A stretch of 64,000 nucleotides of DNA from positions 1 through 64,000 of the forward strand of contig JADZCT010000039.1 in the NCBI GenBank assembly GCA_020851455.1. Reading direction: 5' to 3'. A program made the translations under genes and the position numbers. Source of the stretch: Gemmatimonadaceae bacterium. Lineage in GTDB: Bacteria > Gemmatimonadota > Gemmatimonadetes > Gemmatimonadales > Gemmatimonadaceae. Positions within the stretch are counted from its first letter, which is position 1. Every line of letters begins with the position of its first letter. Under the pieces are notes generated by a model. That model was not told the DNA's origin and did no database searches. It saw only the letters and a program-made list of their open reading frames with translations. Shown piece by piece: positions 46,188 through 55,042 of the stretch.

Positions 46188-46663
46188 TACTTTTTCCCTC
46201 CGCCGAGGCCCATGTCCTGACCAGCGTTGTCAGACTCGATGAGCGACTGCGTGCCCTTGGTCTGGTCTGTAACAAGCGCCGCTACGCGCACGCCCTGGTG
46301 GGCGGCGATGTCCATGGCGTCTATGATGCGCTGGTACTTCAGATTCCGGTCAGCCTTGATGAACAGGATCTTGTCCTGGGTGCGGACGTCGTAGATCGCC
46401 CGGATCTTGGACGGCAGTTCTTCGTCCGAGTAGGGCTTCTTGTCGAGGTAGAACTTGCCCTCGGCGTCAATCCCGAGGATGACGTCCTCGTCCTCGTTCG
46501 GATGCGGCCTGATGTTCTGTCCTTCCGGCGGGACTGCATTGAAGCCGGCCAGCAGCTGCGGGATCACGATCATGAAGATGATCAGCAGCACGAGCATGAC
46601 GTCAATCATCGGCGTCACGTTTGGCTCGGCCCTTACGCCGTCATTGCTGAGTTGTACGGCCAT
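46187..46663 (-). CDS. exbD: ExbD/TolR-type biopolymer transport protein
   Basis: A 158-residue ExbD paralogue. NVTPMIDVMLVLLIIFMIVI holds the proton-carrying Asp. The periplasmic domain has LGIDAEGKFYLDKKPYSDEE and DKILFIKADRNLKYQRIIDA. It lies 35 bases after exbB and is coupled to the second exbD. Heteromeric ExbD pairs are known in other bacteria, but stoichiometry here is unknown. Confidence 0.92.
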   Translation of the reverse strand: MAVQLSNDGVRAEPNVTPMIDVMLVLLIIFMIVIPQLLAGFNAVPPEGQNIRPHPNEDEDVILGIDAEGKFYLDKKPYSDEELPSKIRAIYDVRTQDKILFIKADRNLKYQRIIDAMDIAAHQGVRVAALVTDQTKGTQSLIESDNAGQDMGLGGGKK

Positions 46664-46698
46664 CGGTTACCTCCCCGAGTGGTTGGTATCCAAACGGC

Positions 46699-47430
46699 TC
46701 AGACCTTGGCCGCGTTCTGCGCGGCGGTGTTGAACTCGCGCGTGAAGCGGCTGCGGCCGAACTCGCCCGAGACGCCCTTGATGAGATAGTCAATCATTTC
46801 CTTCGACGAGTACGTCATCTCGGCCGTGATGTTGTCAACCTTCGTCTGGAAGTAGTTGAACATCCACACCGCCGGGATTGCGACGAGGAGGCCGAAGGCG
46901 GTCGTGATGAGCGCCTCGGCGATGCCCGCCGAGATCGCGCCAAGGCCGCCGCCGCCGGACTGCGCCATGCCCGTGAAGGCGTTGACGATTCCCATCGTGG
47001 TACCGAGGAGGCCGACGAACGGCGCGGTGGCGCCGGTGGTGGCGAGCACGCCAAGTCCGCGCTTGGTGAGGACGATCGTCATCAGCATCTCGCGCTCGAC
47101 GGCGCGCTCCGCGGAGTTGATGTCGGAAACCGTCACGGAGCCGTCGGCGATGAGCGGCTTGATGTCGGCGAGCGCGTTGCCGAGGACGCGGGCAACATGC
47201 GACTTCTTGTAGCGCTGGGCGAGGTTGATAGCCTCGGCGAGGTTGTCCTCCTCGAGGAACTGGGAGAACTCAGGGGCGAACTTGCGCGTCTGCGATGCGG
47301 CAACGCGCAGGGCCCACCACTTCTGGATCATGATGGTGAGCGACCAGATGGACATGATTGCCAGGGTGAAAACGACGCCCTTGGCGAATGCGCCCATGGT
47401 GCCGTACAGCTCAACCAGGGAGAGATTCAT
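46699..47430 (-). CDS. exbB: ExbB/TolQ/MotA-family proton channel
   Basis: A 243-residue, three-helix ExbB. The first helix is GVVFTLAIMSIWSLTIMIQK, and the conserved pore region is LGVLATTGATAPFVGLLGTT with GIVNAFTGMA. The last helix is ALITTAFGLLVAIPAVWMFN. It stands between tonB and the two exbD genes, the usual order for a Ton system. Confidence 0.94.
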   Translation of the reverse strand: MNLSLVELYGTMGAFAKGVVFTLAIMSIWSLTIMIQKWWALRVAASQTRKFAPEFSQFLEEDNLAEAINLAQRYKKSHVARVLGNALADIKPLIADGSVTVSDINSAERAVEREMLMTIVLTKRGLGVLATTGATAPFVGLLGTTMGIVNAFTGMAQSGGGGLGAISAGIAEALITTAFGLLVAIPAVWMFNYFQTKVDNITAEMTYSSKEMIDYLIKGVSGEFGRSRFTREFNTAAQNAAKV

Positions 47431-47465
47431 GACTCAAATGCTCCGGCAAGAGTGAGAGACTGGGG

Positions 47466-48155
47466 CTACTTCTGGATTGCAAATACGAACGGCTGCTGCA
47501 CGAGCTGGCGGACGCGCTTGTTGCCGACCTCCGCCGGGATGAATCGCATGCCTGGCAGCGCTGCGCGCACGGCGGCCTCGAACAGCGGGTGCGATGTCTT
47601 CAGCACCTTGAACGAGCCCGGCTCGATGCGGCCCAGCGTGTCCACCACGAACTGCGCGAGCACTTCGCCTTCGACACCCGCCGACTTCAGGATGTCGGGG
47701 TAGCGCGGGCGGGCCGTGTTGGAGGCCTCGGTCACCGGCTTCTCGACCATGAACTCGAAGTACGGCTGGTCGCCTTCCGGCTTTGCCAGGACCGCCGGCC
47801 CAGCCGCGGCCTTGGCGGCCTGCACTCCCTTGCCCGAGAAATCGGCCTCGTTGGTCAGCTTCGCCGTGAGGTCAATGTCCGGCAGGACGTTCGGGATGTT
47901 CACCGGCGCGGTGAGCACCTGGAAGCTCTGCGGCGGAGGCGGAGCCTGGGCGGGCGGCGGCTTCGGCGGAGGCGGCTCGTCCTTCTTCACCTCCACGAAG
48001 TTCACCTTCTCCTCGACCTTCTCCTTCTCCTGCGTCGCCTGAAGCGTTGCCTTCACCGCGAGCACGATGAGCACGGTGTGCAGCACCAGGCTCATTATCG
48101 TGCTCCCGACGGAGCGCTGCTTCTGGGGTTTCGACTCCAGCAGGTTGTTGAACAA
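47466..48155 (-). CDS. tonB: TonB-family energy transducer
   Basis: A 229-residue TonB. The N-terminal anchor SVGSTIMSLVLHTVLIVLAV follows a short basic stretch; a Pro-rich spacer (KKDEPPPPKPPPAQAPPPPQ) spans the periplasm. The C-terminal domain RPRYPDILKSAGVEGEVLAQ is a TonB fold. The start is a rare TTG at 48155 with GAGGTG about five bases upstream. It leads the tonB-exbB-exbD-exbD-tonB unit. Phased TTAAG repeats lie about 95-120 bases upstream. Confidence 0.92.
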   Translation of the reverse strand: MFNNLLESKPQKQRSVGSTIMSLVLHTVLIVLAVKATLQATQEKEKVEEKVNFVEVKKDEPPPPKPPPAQAPPPPQSFQVLTAPVNIPNVLPDIDLTAKLTNEADFSGKGVQAAKAAAGPAVLAKPEGDQPYFEFMVEKPVTEASNTARPRYPDILKSAGVEGEVLAQFVVDTLGRIEPGSFKVLKTSHPLFEAAVRAALPGMRFIPAEVGNKRVRQLVQQPFVFAIQK

Positions 48156-48248
48156 AATGACACCTCGTGCGTGCTGTGGCCCAACTCGAAGTGGCTTGCG
48201 GACACAGGATAGTAAAGCCCGTTACATGGGGCCGTAATGGCGGAAAGA

Positions 48249-48275
48249 TTAAGATTTCCTTAAGTCAGCGTTAGA
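48249..48275. promoter_or_regulatory. Phased TTAAG repeats: candidate response-regulator site for the tonB operon
   Basis: TTAAGATTTCC, TTAAGTCAGCG and TTAGATGTTCC follow one another at an exact 11-base period (48249, 48260, 48271). Direct repeats one helical turn apart are the usual binding pattern of OmpR/PhoB-type regulators. The last unit overlaps the end of the histidine kinase gene; tonB starts about 95 bases further on. Confidence 0.5.
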
Positions 48276-49767
48276 TGTTCCTTGCTCCGCCAGGCGCTTG
48301 GGGAAGGATCACCGTGAAGGTGGTGCCGCGGCCGAGGCGGGAGGCGACGTCAATCCGCCCGTCGTGCGCTTGCGCAATCCACTGTGAAATCGCGAGCCCG
48401 AGGCCGGCTCCGCCGCCCGTTGAGCGCGTACGGGCAAGGTCGGCGCGCCAGAACCTGTCGAAGACGAAGGGAAGGTCGGCCGCCGCGATACCGATTCCGT
48501 CGTCGCGCACGGTGACGATTGCCTCGTCGTGACGGGCCTCGAGCGAGATCTCGACGGTTCCCCCGGACGACGTGTACTTCACGGCGTTCGTCGCGATGTT
48601 GAGGAACAGCTGGCGAAGCCGTTCCGGGTCGCCTTCGACGGCTACTGACTCCATGCGGGGCATCGTGACCGTGACGCCGCGCTCTTCGCCCAGGATCTGC
48701 GCCGTCTCCGCCACGTCGCGGATCACCGCTTCGAGGTCGAGCGGCACGCGCACGATGTCGAAGCGGCCCTCGTCGGCCCTGGCCAGCGTAAGGAGCGACT
48801 CGACGAGGCCCGTCATGCGCGACACCTCGTGCAGGGCTTCCTCCAGCGCCACCGCGTGCTCGTGCGCATCGCGCGGCGTCGCCATGGCGCGCTCGACGTC
48901 GGCACGGATCACGGCAAGGGGGGTGCGAAGCTCGTGGCTTGCGTCGGCGGTGAAGCGGCGCAGGGCGCCGAACGACACCTCGAGCCGCGAGAGCATGTCG
49001 TTCAGCGTCCTGGCGAGACTGCCGAACTCGTCGCGGGCATCGCCCTCGACGACCACACGGCGGTGAAGCGACCGGCCGTCGGTGATGGCGCCCACGTCGG
49101 CGACCACTCGCTGCACGGGCTCGAGAATCCGCCCGCCAAGCATCCAGGCCGCCAGCAGCGACACTGCGATGAGCAGCGGCGCCGAGAGCAGCGCTACGCT
49201 CGCCATCTCCCTCGTCGTCTCAGTCACGCGCCTCATCGAGACGCCAACGACGATGCGGCGTACGCCCCCGCCGAGCGGCGGGTCGTGCAAGCTGGCAACG
49301 AGCATGACGTCGTCGAAATTCAGCGATACGACCCGCGGCTCGCCTCCGCGTCTGATCGAATACGCGGCGCCCGTCAGACGGTCGAGATCCTGCCGCCACA
49401 GCCCCCGGATGTCGCCGATGAGGGCGTTGTTCGCGGCCTGCGCCTGGATCTGGCGTACGTCGCGCGACCAGTAGAAAACCTGGGTCGAGTCGCCGATGAT
49501 GATGTAGCCGGGGAGGTGATCGAGGAGCGAGCTGACCGTCGGCGTGAACGGCGAGGTTGGGGTGCCGAGGGCGTCCACCGCGACGCCGCGAAAGCTCTGG
49601 CGCTCGATGATGCCGCTCGCGAGCGCGGCAGTGTTGGTCGCCTCCTCGCCGATCTGCGCGGTGACCGCTGCGCGGCGCTGCGCTATGAGAATGGCGACGA
49701 GCAGCGCCAGGGCGCCAATCGTCGCGCCTCCGTACGACGCCATGATGCGCGAGCGAACGGACGCCAC
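48271..49767 (-). CDS. Sensor histidine kinase with HAMP domain
   Basis: A 498-residue membrane sensor kinase. The first helix is TIGALALLVAILIAQRRAAV; a periplasmic loop to about residue 185 carries the sensor; the second helix is SAPLLIAVSLLAAWML. A HAMP domain follows, then the dimerisation box with His278 in ASHELRTPLAVIRADVERAM. The ATPase domain has NIATNAVKYTSSGG (N box), VRDDGIGIAAADLPFVFDRF and GGGAGLGLAISQWI. It starts at a GTG nine bases after its response regulator. Input signal is unknown. Confidence 0.94.
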   Translation of the reverse strand: MASVRSRIMASYGGATIGALALLVAILIAQRRAAVTAQIGEEATNTAALASGIIERQSFRGVAVDALGTPTSPFTPTVSSLLDHLPGYIIIGDSTQVFYWSRDVRQIQAQAANNALIGDIRGLWRQDLDRLTGAAYSIRRGGEPRVVSLNFDDVMLVASLHDPPLGGGVRRIVVGVSMRRVTETTREMASVALLSAPLLIAVSLLAAWMLGGRILEPVQRVVADVGAITDGRSLHRRVVVEGDARDEFGSLARTLNDMLSRLEVSFGALRRFTADASHELRTPLAVIRADVERAMATPRDAHEHAVALEEALHEVSRMTGLVESLLTLARADEGRFDIVRVPLDLEAVIRDVAETAQILGEERGVTVTMPRMESVAVEGDPERLRQLFLNIATNAVKYTSSGGTVEISLEARHDEAIVTVRDDGIGIAAADLPFVFDRFWRADLARTRSTGGGAGLGLAISQWIAQAHDGRIDVASRLGRGTTFTVILPQAPGGARNI

Positions 49768-49776
49768 GGCTGGCCC

Positions 49777-50445
49777 CTAGCCCTTGATCACGTACCCGAC
49801 GCCGCGAACCGTCGTGATGAGCCTCTTCCGGCCCTTGTCGTCAACCTTCTTGCGAAGGTGGTTGATCACGACGTCCACGATGTTGGTGCCGGAATCGAAG
49901 TGGTATCCCCATGCGTACTCCGTGATGAGCGTCCGGCTCATCACCTTCCCCGCGTGGCGCATCAGGTACTCGAGGACGAGGTACTCCTTGGGGGTGAGCA
50001 CGATCGGCGCGCCGCCGCGGCTCACCTCCCGCGAGTCCAGATTGACCGTGAGGTCCGCAACCTTGAGCACCGGCGACGCTATGGCGCGCGGACGCCTCGA
50101 CAGCGCCTCGACCCGGGCGAGGAGTTCCTCGAAGGCGAACGGCTTGGTTACGTAGTCGTCCGCGCCCGCGCGCAGGGTCTCGACCTTTGCATCCACGGCG
50201 TCCTGCGCGGTGAGCACAAGCACCGGGCGCTCGAAGCCCTTCGCTCTCAGGCTCCGCAGAATCTCGATTCCAGACCGCTGTGGGAGGCGCAGGTCGAGCA
50301 CGAGGAGATCGTACGGCTGCGTGGAGGCGAGGCGCTCGCCTTCGCCGCCGTCGGCAACGAGGTCCACGGTGTAGCGCTGCTCCTCGAGGCCGCGCTTCAC
50401 GAAACTGCCGACGGTCGGGTCGTCCTCGATGACGAGCACCTTCAC
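49777..50445 (-). CDS. OmpR-family response regulator
   Basis: A 222-residue regulator. The receiver domain has the acidic pocket VIEDDPTVG and the phospho-accepting Asp51 in LLVLDLRLPQRSG; the conserved Lys is in DDYVTKPFAFEELLAR. The C-terminal winged helix contains VLTPKEYLVLEYLMRHAGKV and NIVDVVINHLRKKVDDKG. The start is GTG. It is paired with the kinase immediately downstream. Its likely target is the 11-base TTAAG repeats after the kinase gene, an inference from family habits. Confidence 0.95.
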   Translation of the reverse strand: MKVLVIEDDPTVGSFVKRGLEEQRYTVDLVADGGEGERLASTQPYDLLVLDLRLPQRSGIEILRSLRAKGFERPVLVLTAQDAVDAKVETLRAGADDYVTKPFAFEELLARVEALSRRPRAIASPVLKVADLTVNLDSREVSRGGAPIVLTPKEYLVLEYLMRHAGKVMSRTLITEYAWGYHFDSGTNIVDVVINHLRKKVDDKGRKRLITTVRGVGYVIKG

Positions 50446-50491
50446 GGCGCCGCCCGCGAGCGTGCGACGGCTGACGCGACTGAGCGCCGGG

Positions 50492-52024
50492 TCACTCTTC
50501 GACTCCTGGCAGGACCACGCGGAAAGTGCTCCCCACGCCCACAGCGCTCTCGACCTCGAGGCGACCGCCGTGATCCTGCACGATCCCGTAGCAGATGGAC
50601 AAGCCGAGCCCCGTTCCCTTCCCCGCCTCCTTCGTCGTATAGAAGGGCTCGAATATCTTGCCGAGCTCTGACCGGGGGATTCCGGCGCCCTGGTCTACGA
50701 CCTCGGCGATGACGCACTCCGACGGGCTGCGGCCGCGGCGCGTGCGCACGACCACCTTCCCGGGCCTGTCGGTCATTGCATCCATCGCATTCAGCAGCAG
50801 CGCCATGAACACCTGCACGAGCTGCTCGCCGCTGGCGCGCGGCACTCTCGGCACGCCCTGGTCGAGGTCTCGCTCGAGCGGAAGCCGCTTGAAGCGCACA
50901 TGGTGCTTGAGGAGCATCAACGTGCGCTCGATCACCTCGTTGATGTCCACCCGCTCCCGCAGCGGCTGCTTGGGGCGGCTGAAGTCGAGCAGCCCGTCCA
51001 CGATCTGCTTGCAGCGCGCCACTTCGTTGTCAATGATCGTGAGATACTCCGGGATGTCGGGCGAGAGGACGGCGCCGGCCTTCCTGGCGTCGTCAATCTT
51101 GAACGCGAGACTCTCGGCGATCGCCGCAATCGTGGCGAGCGGGTTGTTGATCTCGTGCATGACGCCGGCCGCGAGCTGGCCGATGGCGGCGAGCTTCTCG
51201 GCGTGGGCGAACCTCGTCTGCGCCTCCCGCCAGTCGGTGATGTCCTCGCCGATGGTGATCACGTGCGTCACGCCGGAATCGCCGAGCCGCATGGGGATCT
51301 TGGAGATGCGGTACGTCCGCAGCTCGCCGGTGGCCACGGACTCCATCTGGTACTCCTGGATGCGGCCCGTGGCGAACACGTCGTCGAACTCGCGGCGGAG
51401 CATTTCCGCCGGCTGGCGGTGGAGTACCTCGAAGATCGTGCGGCCGATCGCCTCATCGCGCGAGACGCCCTGCATCCCCGCCTCCCGCTTGCGGTTCCAT
51501 GCCTGGATCCGGTAATCGCGGTCAATGACGTAGAGGCCCACCGGCATCGAGTCAATGATCCGGTCCATGAACCGGCGCTCGCGGTCAATCGCTGCGGTGC
51601 GCTCCTCGACCTCCACCTCCAGCCGGTGGTTCCGGTCGGCATGCACGAGAGCCGGCGCGAGGAGGTTGGCGACGGCCGTGATCAGCAGACGCCCGTCAGC
51701 ATCAACCGGCCGCGCGCACCGGACGGCCAGCCTGCCCGGGGCTCCGTTGCCGGTGGGGATCGTCGCGACGGCTACGGGCGCGTTGGCAGGCGGCGCATGG
51801 GCTGCCGCTGAAACGTCGTCGAGGGTCAGCGCGGCGACGCCAACGTCCCATGTGCGCACGAGAGCGCCATCGTACGTGAGCCACACGGCTGCTTCCTCGG
51901 CACCGATGGCAACGCGGAGCGAATCCAGGGCAAACACCACGGATTCGTCGAGCGGCCGGTCAACCGCGAGGCCGGCTATGATGCCCGCGAGGGCGTCGAG
52001 GACCGGTGCTTGTGCTGGTCTCAC
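50492..52024 (-). CDS. GAF-PAS histidine kinase (NtrB-like, soluble)
   Basis: A 510-residue cytoplasmic kinase without membrane segments. A GAF-like domain covers about residues 10-130, then a PAS domain (MDRIIDSMPVGLYVIDRDYR to about 265). The phospho-accepting His290 is in AAGVMHEINNPLATIAAIAE. The ATPase domain has LLLNAMDAMTDRPGK, DQGAGIPRSELGKIFEPFYT and GTGLGLSICYGIVQDHGG. The track start is 196 codons too early; the GTG at 52024 overlaps the ccmH stop (GTGA). It is thus co-translated with cytochrome maturation genes, and the OmpR-type pair follows 46 bases later. Confidence 0.88.
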   Translation of the reverse strand: MRPAQAPVLDALAGIIAGLAVDRPLDESVVFALDSLRVAIGAEEAAVWLTYDGALVRTWDVGVAALTLDDVSAAAHAPPANAPVAVATIPTGNGAPGRLAVRCARPVDADGRLLITAVANLLAPALVHADRNHRLEVEVEERTAAIDRERRFMDRIIDSMPVGLYVIDRDYRIQAWNRKREAGMQGVSRDEAIGRTIFEVLHRQPAEMLRREFDDVFATGRIQEYQMESVATGELRTYRISKIPMRLGDSGVTHVITIGEDITDWREAQTRFAHAEKLAAIGQLAAGVMHEINNPLATIAAIAESLAFKIDDARKAGAVLSPDIPEYLTIIDNEVARCKQIVDGLLDFSRPKQPLRERVDINEVIERTLMLLKHHVRFKRLPLERDLDQGVPRVPRASGEQLVQVFMALLLNAMDAMTDRPGKVVVRTRRGRSPSECVIAEVVDQGAGIPRSELGKIFEPFYTTKEAGKGTGLGLSICYGIVQDHGGRLEVESAVGVGSTFRVVLPGVEE

Positions 52025-52509
52025 GCGCCGGGCGATGAGCCGCCGGTTTGCGCGCCGGCGCCGCCGGAAGGGCGCGTCCAGCGCCGCACGTTCAGCGCGA
52101 CGATCACCCCACCCAGCGCGAGAATCGCGGCCGGGAGCAGGTATGCAAGCAGATTGAATCCCCGGGCGCGCGGCTCCAGGAGGATGAACTCCCCGTACTT
52201 CGACAGGAAGTAGCCGCGGACTTCGGCGTCGGACTTGCCCTCGGCAACCTGGCTCTTGATGAGCGCGCGCATCTGCTGCGCGAGCTCGGAGGGCGAGTCC
52301 TGTATCGAGAGCCCCTGGCATACCGGACACCTGAGCGAGCCGGCAAGCGCGGTGGTGCGCGCCTCGACGACGGAGTCGGGGAGGGCTGGCGCGGCCCGGC
52401 CGGCCGGGTCGGCCGACCGCGGCTGCTGCGCCGGGAGCGATGCGCCGACGAGCAGGATGCCGGCGAGCCGCAGCCAGCGGGCACGGCGCAGTGGCGGCAA
52501 GGCGGTCAT
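52021..52509 (-). CDS. ccmH: Cytochrome c maturation protein CcmH (CycL)
   Basis: A 162-residue periplasmic thiol-redox protein anchored at both ends; it helps reduce the apocytochrome CxxCH motif. The redox pair C61/C64 is in SLRCPVCQGLSIQDSPSELA, the family signature. GYFLSKYGEFILLEPRARGF and a C-terminal membrane helix (LLAYLLPAAILALGGVIVAL) follow. The ATG overlaps the ccmG stop (ATGA). The short CcmH lacks the TPR domain (CcmI), which is not found here. Confidence 0.94.
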   Translation of the reverse strand: MTALPPLRRARWLRLAGILLVGASLPAQQPRSADPAGRAAPALPDSVVEARTTALAGSLRCPVCQGLSIQDSPSELAQQMRALIKSQVAEGKSDAEVRGYFLSKYGEFILLEPRARGFNLLAYLLPAAILALGGVIVALNVRRWTRPSGGAGAQTGGSSPGA

Positions 52510-53093
52510 TCGCCCTTCGGCCCGGAGGCCGCTGGTGTCGCGGCGGCAAGTATCGAGTCCACCTTCGCCGTAAGCAGGCCGGCCCAGATAGGCCCGGTGT
52601 GCTTATAGGCAATCTTTCCGGAGGGGTCTATGACGAACGTCTCGGGCACGCCGTAGAGGCCGTAGTCAATCGCGGCGCGGGCTCCCGGGTCATCGAGCGC
52701 CGGATAGGCTTCCCCGCCCCGCTGGGCGACCCACTGGCGGCCGGCGTCCTTCACGTCGTTGTAGAGGACGCCAACGAACTGCACGGGCTTGCCGGCGAGC
52801 TGGCGGGCGGCAAGCGAGAGATCCTGGTGCTCGGTGACGCACTCGAGACACCACGAAGCCCAGAAGTTGAGCACCACGACCTTGCCACGGAGCGCCGCGA
52901 GCGACACTGTGTCGCCCACGTTGCGGGCATGCGCGCCTTCACCGGGGATGAAAACCTCGAGCGCAAATTCCGGTGCCTGCCGCCCCGGGAGCGGGGACGG
53001 AATCTCGCGAGGATCCTTCGTCAGGCCCCAGGCCAGCAGCACAATGAACGGCGCGGCAACCGCCGCGGCGACAGCGGATCGCTTCCAGTTCAT
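52506..53093 (-). CDS. ccmG: Thiol:disulfide interchange protein CcmG/DsbE
   Basis: A membrane-tethered periplasmic thioredoxin that supplies reductant to CcmH and apocytochromes. The ATG at 53093 gives 195 residues with an N-terminal anchor (AVAAPFIVLLAWGLT). The active site WASWCLECVTEH holds C82 and C85. The cis-Pro loop is in YGVPETFVIDPSGKIAYKHT. It overlaps ccmF (ATGA) upstream and ccmH downstream. The track start is 24 codons too early. Confidence 0.94.
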   Translation of the reverse strand: MNWKRSAVAAAVAAPFIVLLAWGLTKDPREIPSPLPGRQAPEFALEVFIPGEGAHARNVGDTVSLAALRGKVVVLNFWASWCLECVTEHQDLSLAARQLAGKPVQFVGVLYNDVKDAGRQWVAQRGGEAYPALDDPGARAAIDYGLYGVPETFVIDPSGKIAYKHTGPIWAGLLTAKVDSILAAATPAASGPKGE

Positions 53094-55042
53094 CCCAACC
53101 TCCGCGCCGGCCACCCTGCGATGAGCGCCCCAAGGCAGATGATCCCGCCGCCCGTCCAGATCCACGGCACGAGGGGCTCGCTGATGATCTTGATCGTTGC
53201 GGTTGATCCGTCCTGCGCGAACGACATCAGATTCATGTAGACGTCACCCACCGGCGTGCTCCGGACGTCGGGCGTCGGCACCGGCTGCTGCGACATCGGA
53301 TAGATGTTCATCCGCGGCGACATCGTCGCGTAGGGCTGTCCGTCGCGGAGCAGTTCCACCGTCGCGCCGATCACCGCCCGCTGCGGCTCCTCGCGGGCCC
53401 ATACGTCGTTCAGCCGCGCGTTGACCGACCCAAGGGTGAGCACCTCCCCCGGCTTCAGCGTAGCTTCACGCTCGCTGCGAAGCGTGGAGCTTGCAGCCAC
53501 CCCGATGGCCGCGACGAAGATCCCCATGTGCGCCACGTAGCCGCCGTAGCGCCTCCGGTTGCCGGCAACCAGGCGCGCGAGGGCCACGGGCACGGTTTCA
53601 CCATGGGCCGTGCGGCGGGCGCGCACCCCGGTCACGAACTCGGCAATATTGAGCGTCGCGGCGAAGCCCGCGAGCGCGAACGCGAGGATGCCATACGCGC
53701 TGCGGGCGCCGGCCGCGGCCGCGAGCGCGCTGAGCAGCACGCCGACTGCCGCGCCGGGAATCATCTTGCGCCGGAGCGCCGGCCAGTCGCCCCGCCGCCA
53801 CGGGAGCGCCGGGCCCACTCCCATGAGGAACAGCAGCGCGACGACGAGCGGCAGCGTCATCCGGTTGAAGAACGGCTCGCCGACACTCACCTTGACGCCA
53901 CGGAACGCTTCCGCAACGAGCGGGAAGAGCGTGCCGATGAGCACGGTGAACATGAATGCCGTGAGCAGGAGGTTGTTGAGGAGAAAAACCGTCTCGCGCG
54001 AGAGCGGCGCGTCGAGCCGGCCCTCGGTGTGGAGCTTGTCGGAGCTGCCAGCCACGAGCACGGCGGATCCGATCAGGACGAGCGCGATGAAGCCGAGGAA
54101 GTAGTAACCGATCGGTCCCTGCGTGAACGCGTGAACCGAGGAGATGATGCCGCTTCGCGTGAGGAACGTGCCGAGGATCGTGAGGACGAAGGTCACGACC
54201 ATGAGGTTCACGTTCCAGAGTTTCAGCATCCCCCGCCGCTCCTGGACCATCACGGAGTGCAGGTACGCGGTAGCGGTGAGCCAGGGAATGAACGAGGCAT
54301 TCTCGACGGGGTCCCATGCCCAGTAGCCGCCCCAGCCGAGCACCTCGTACGACCACCACATCCCGGCGACGATCGCGGCGCTGAGGAATCCCCACGCCAG
54401 CAGCGTCCAGCGCCGCGTGAGGCGGATCCACTCCTCGTCCTGCTTCGCGCCCGTGATGAGCGCGGCGACGGCGAAGGCGAACGGCACCGACATCCCCACA
54501 TAGCCCAGGTAGAGGAGCGGCGGGTGGACCGCCATGAGGATGTGGTTCTGGAGCAGCGGGTTGGGGCCGGGGCCGTCGGGCGGCGCAGGGCTTACGAGGT
54601 GGAAGGGATTGGCCGGCCCGGTGAGCAGGACGTGGAAGAACAGGGCAATCACGAGCAGCACTGCCGACGCGTACGGCACGAGGTTCCCGGGCCGGTTGCG
54701 GTTGGCATAGACGACGAGCGCGCTGTAGAGCGCGAGCACCCACGCCCAGAAGAGGATCGAGCCCTCGAGCGCGCCCCAGACCGATATGATCGTGAAGAAG
54801 ACAGGCGTCGCGCGGCTCCCGACCTGCGCCACGTACGAGATGGAAAAGTCGTGGGTGACGAGCGCGAAGATCATCGCCGCGATCGCGACGGTGACGAGGG
54901 CGAAGTTGGAATACACGGCAGCCCGCGCGATGGCCACCCACTCCCGCCTTCCCCGCGCGATCGCGATGGGCGCCACTATCCCGCCCACCGCACTGACTGC
55001 CAGCGCGAACCAGAGCGCGTCGAGCGCGATCAGCCGGGTCAC
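53090..55042 (-). CDS. ccmF: Cytochrome c haem lyase subunit CcmF
   Basis: A 650-residue, 15-helix membrane protein that transfers haem from CcmE to apocytochrome c. The WWD haem-handling domain is in MWWSYEVLGWGGYWAWDPVE and NASFIPWL. Conserved His residues lie in LMAVHPPLLYLGYVGMSVPF and TAYLHSVMVQERRGMLK. The start is a GTG overlapping the ccmE stop (GTGA). Confidence 0.96.
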   Translation of the reverse strand: MTRLIALDALWFALAVSAVGGIVAPIAIARGRREWVAIARAAVYSNFALVTVAIAAMIFALVTHDFSISYVAQVGSRATPVFFTIISVWGALEGSILFWAWVLALYSALVVYANRNRPGNLVPYASAVLLVIALFFHVLLTGPANPFHLVSPAPPDGPGPNPLLQNHILMAVHPPLLYLGYVGMSVPFAFAVAALITGAKQDEEWIRLTRRWTLLAWGFLSAAIVAGMWWSYEVLGWGGYWAWDPVENASFIPWLTATAYLHSVMVQERRGMLKLWNVNLMVVTFVLTILGTFLTRSGIISSVHAFTQGPIGYYFLGFIALVLIGSAVLVAGSSDKLHTEGRLDAPLSRETVFLLNNLLLTAFMFTVLIGTLFPLVAEAFRGVKVSVGEPFFNRMTLPLVVALLFLMGVGPALPWRRGDWPALRRKMIPGAAVGVLLSALAAAAGARSAYGILAFALAGFAATLNIAEFVTGVRARRTAHGETVPVALARLVAGNRRRYGGYVAHMGIFVAAIGVAASSTLRSEREATLKPGEVLTLGSVNARLNDVWAREEPQRAVIGATVELLRDGQPYATMSPRMNIYPMSQQPVPTPDVRSTPVGDVYMNLMSFAQDGSTATIKIISEPLVPWIWTGGGIICLGALIAGWPARRLG

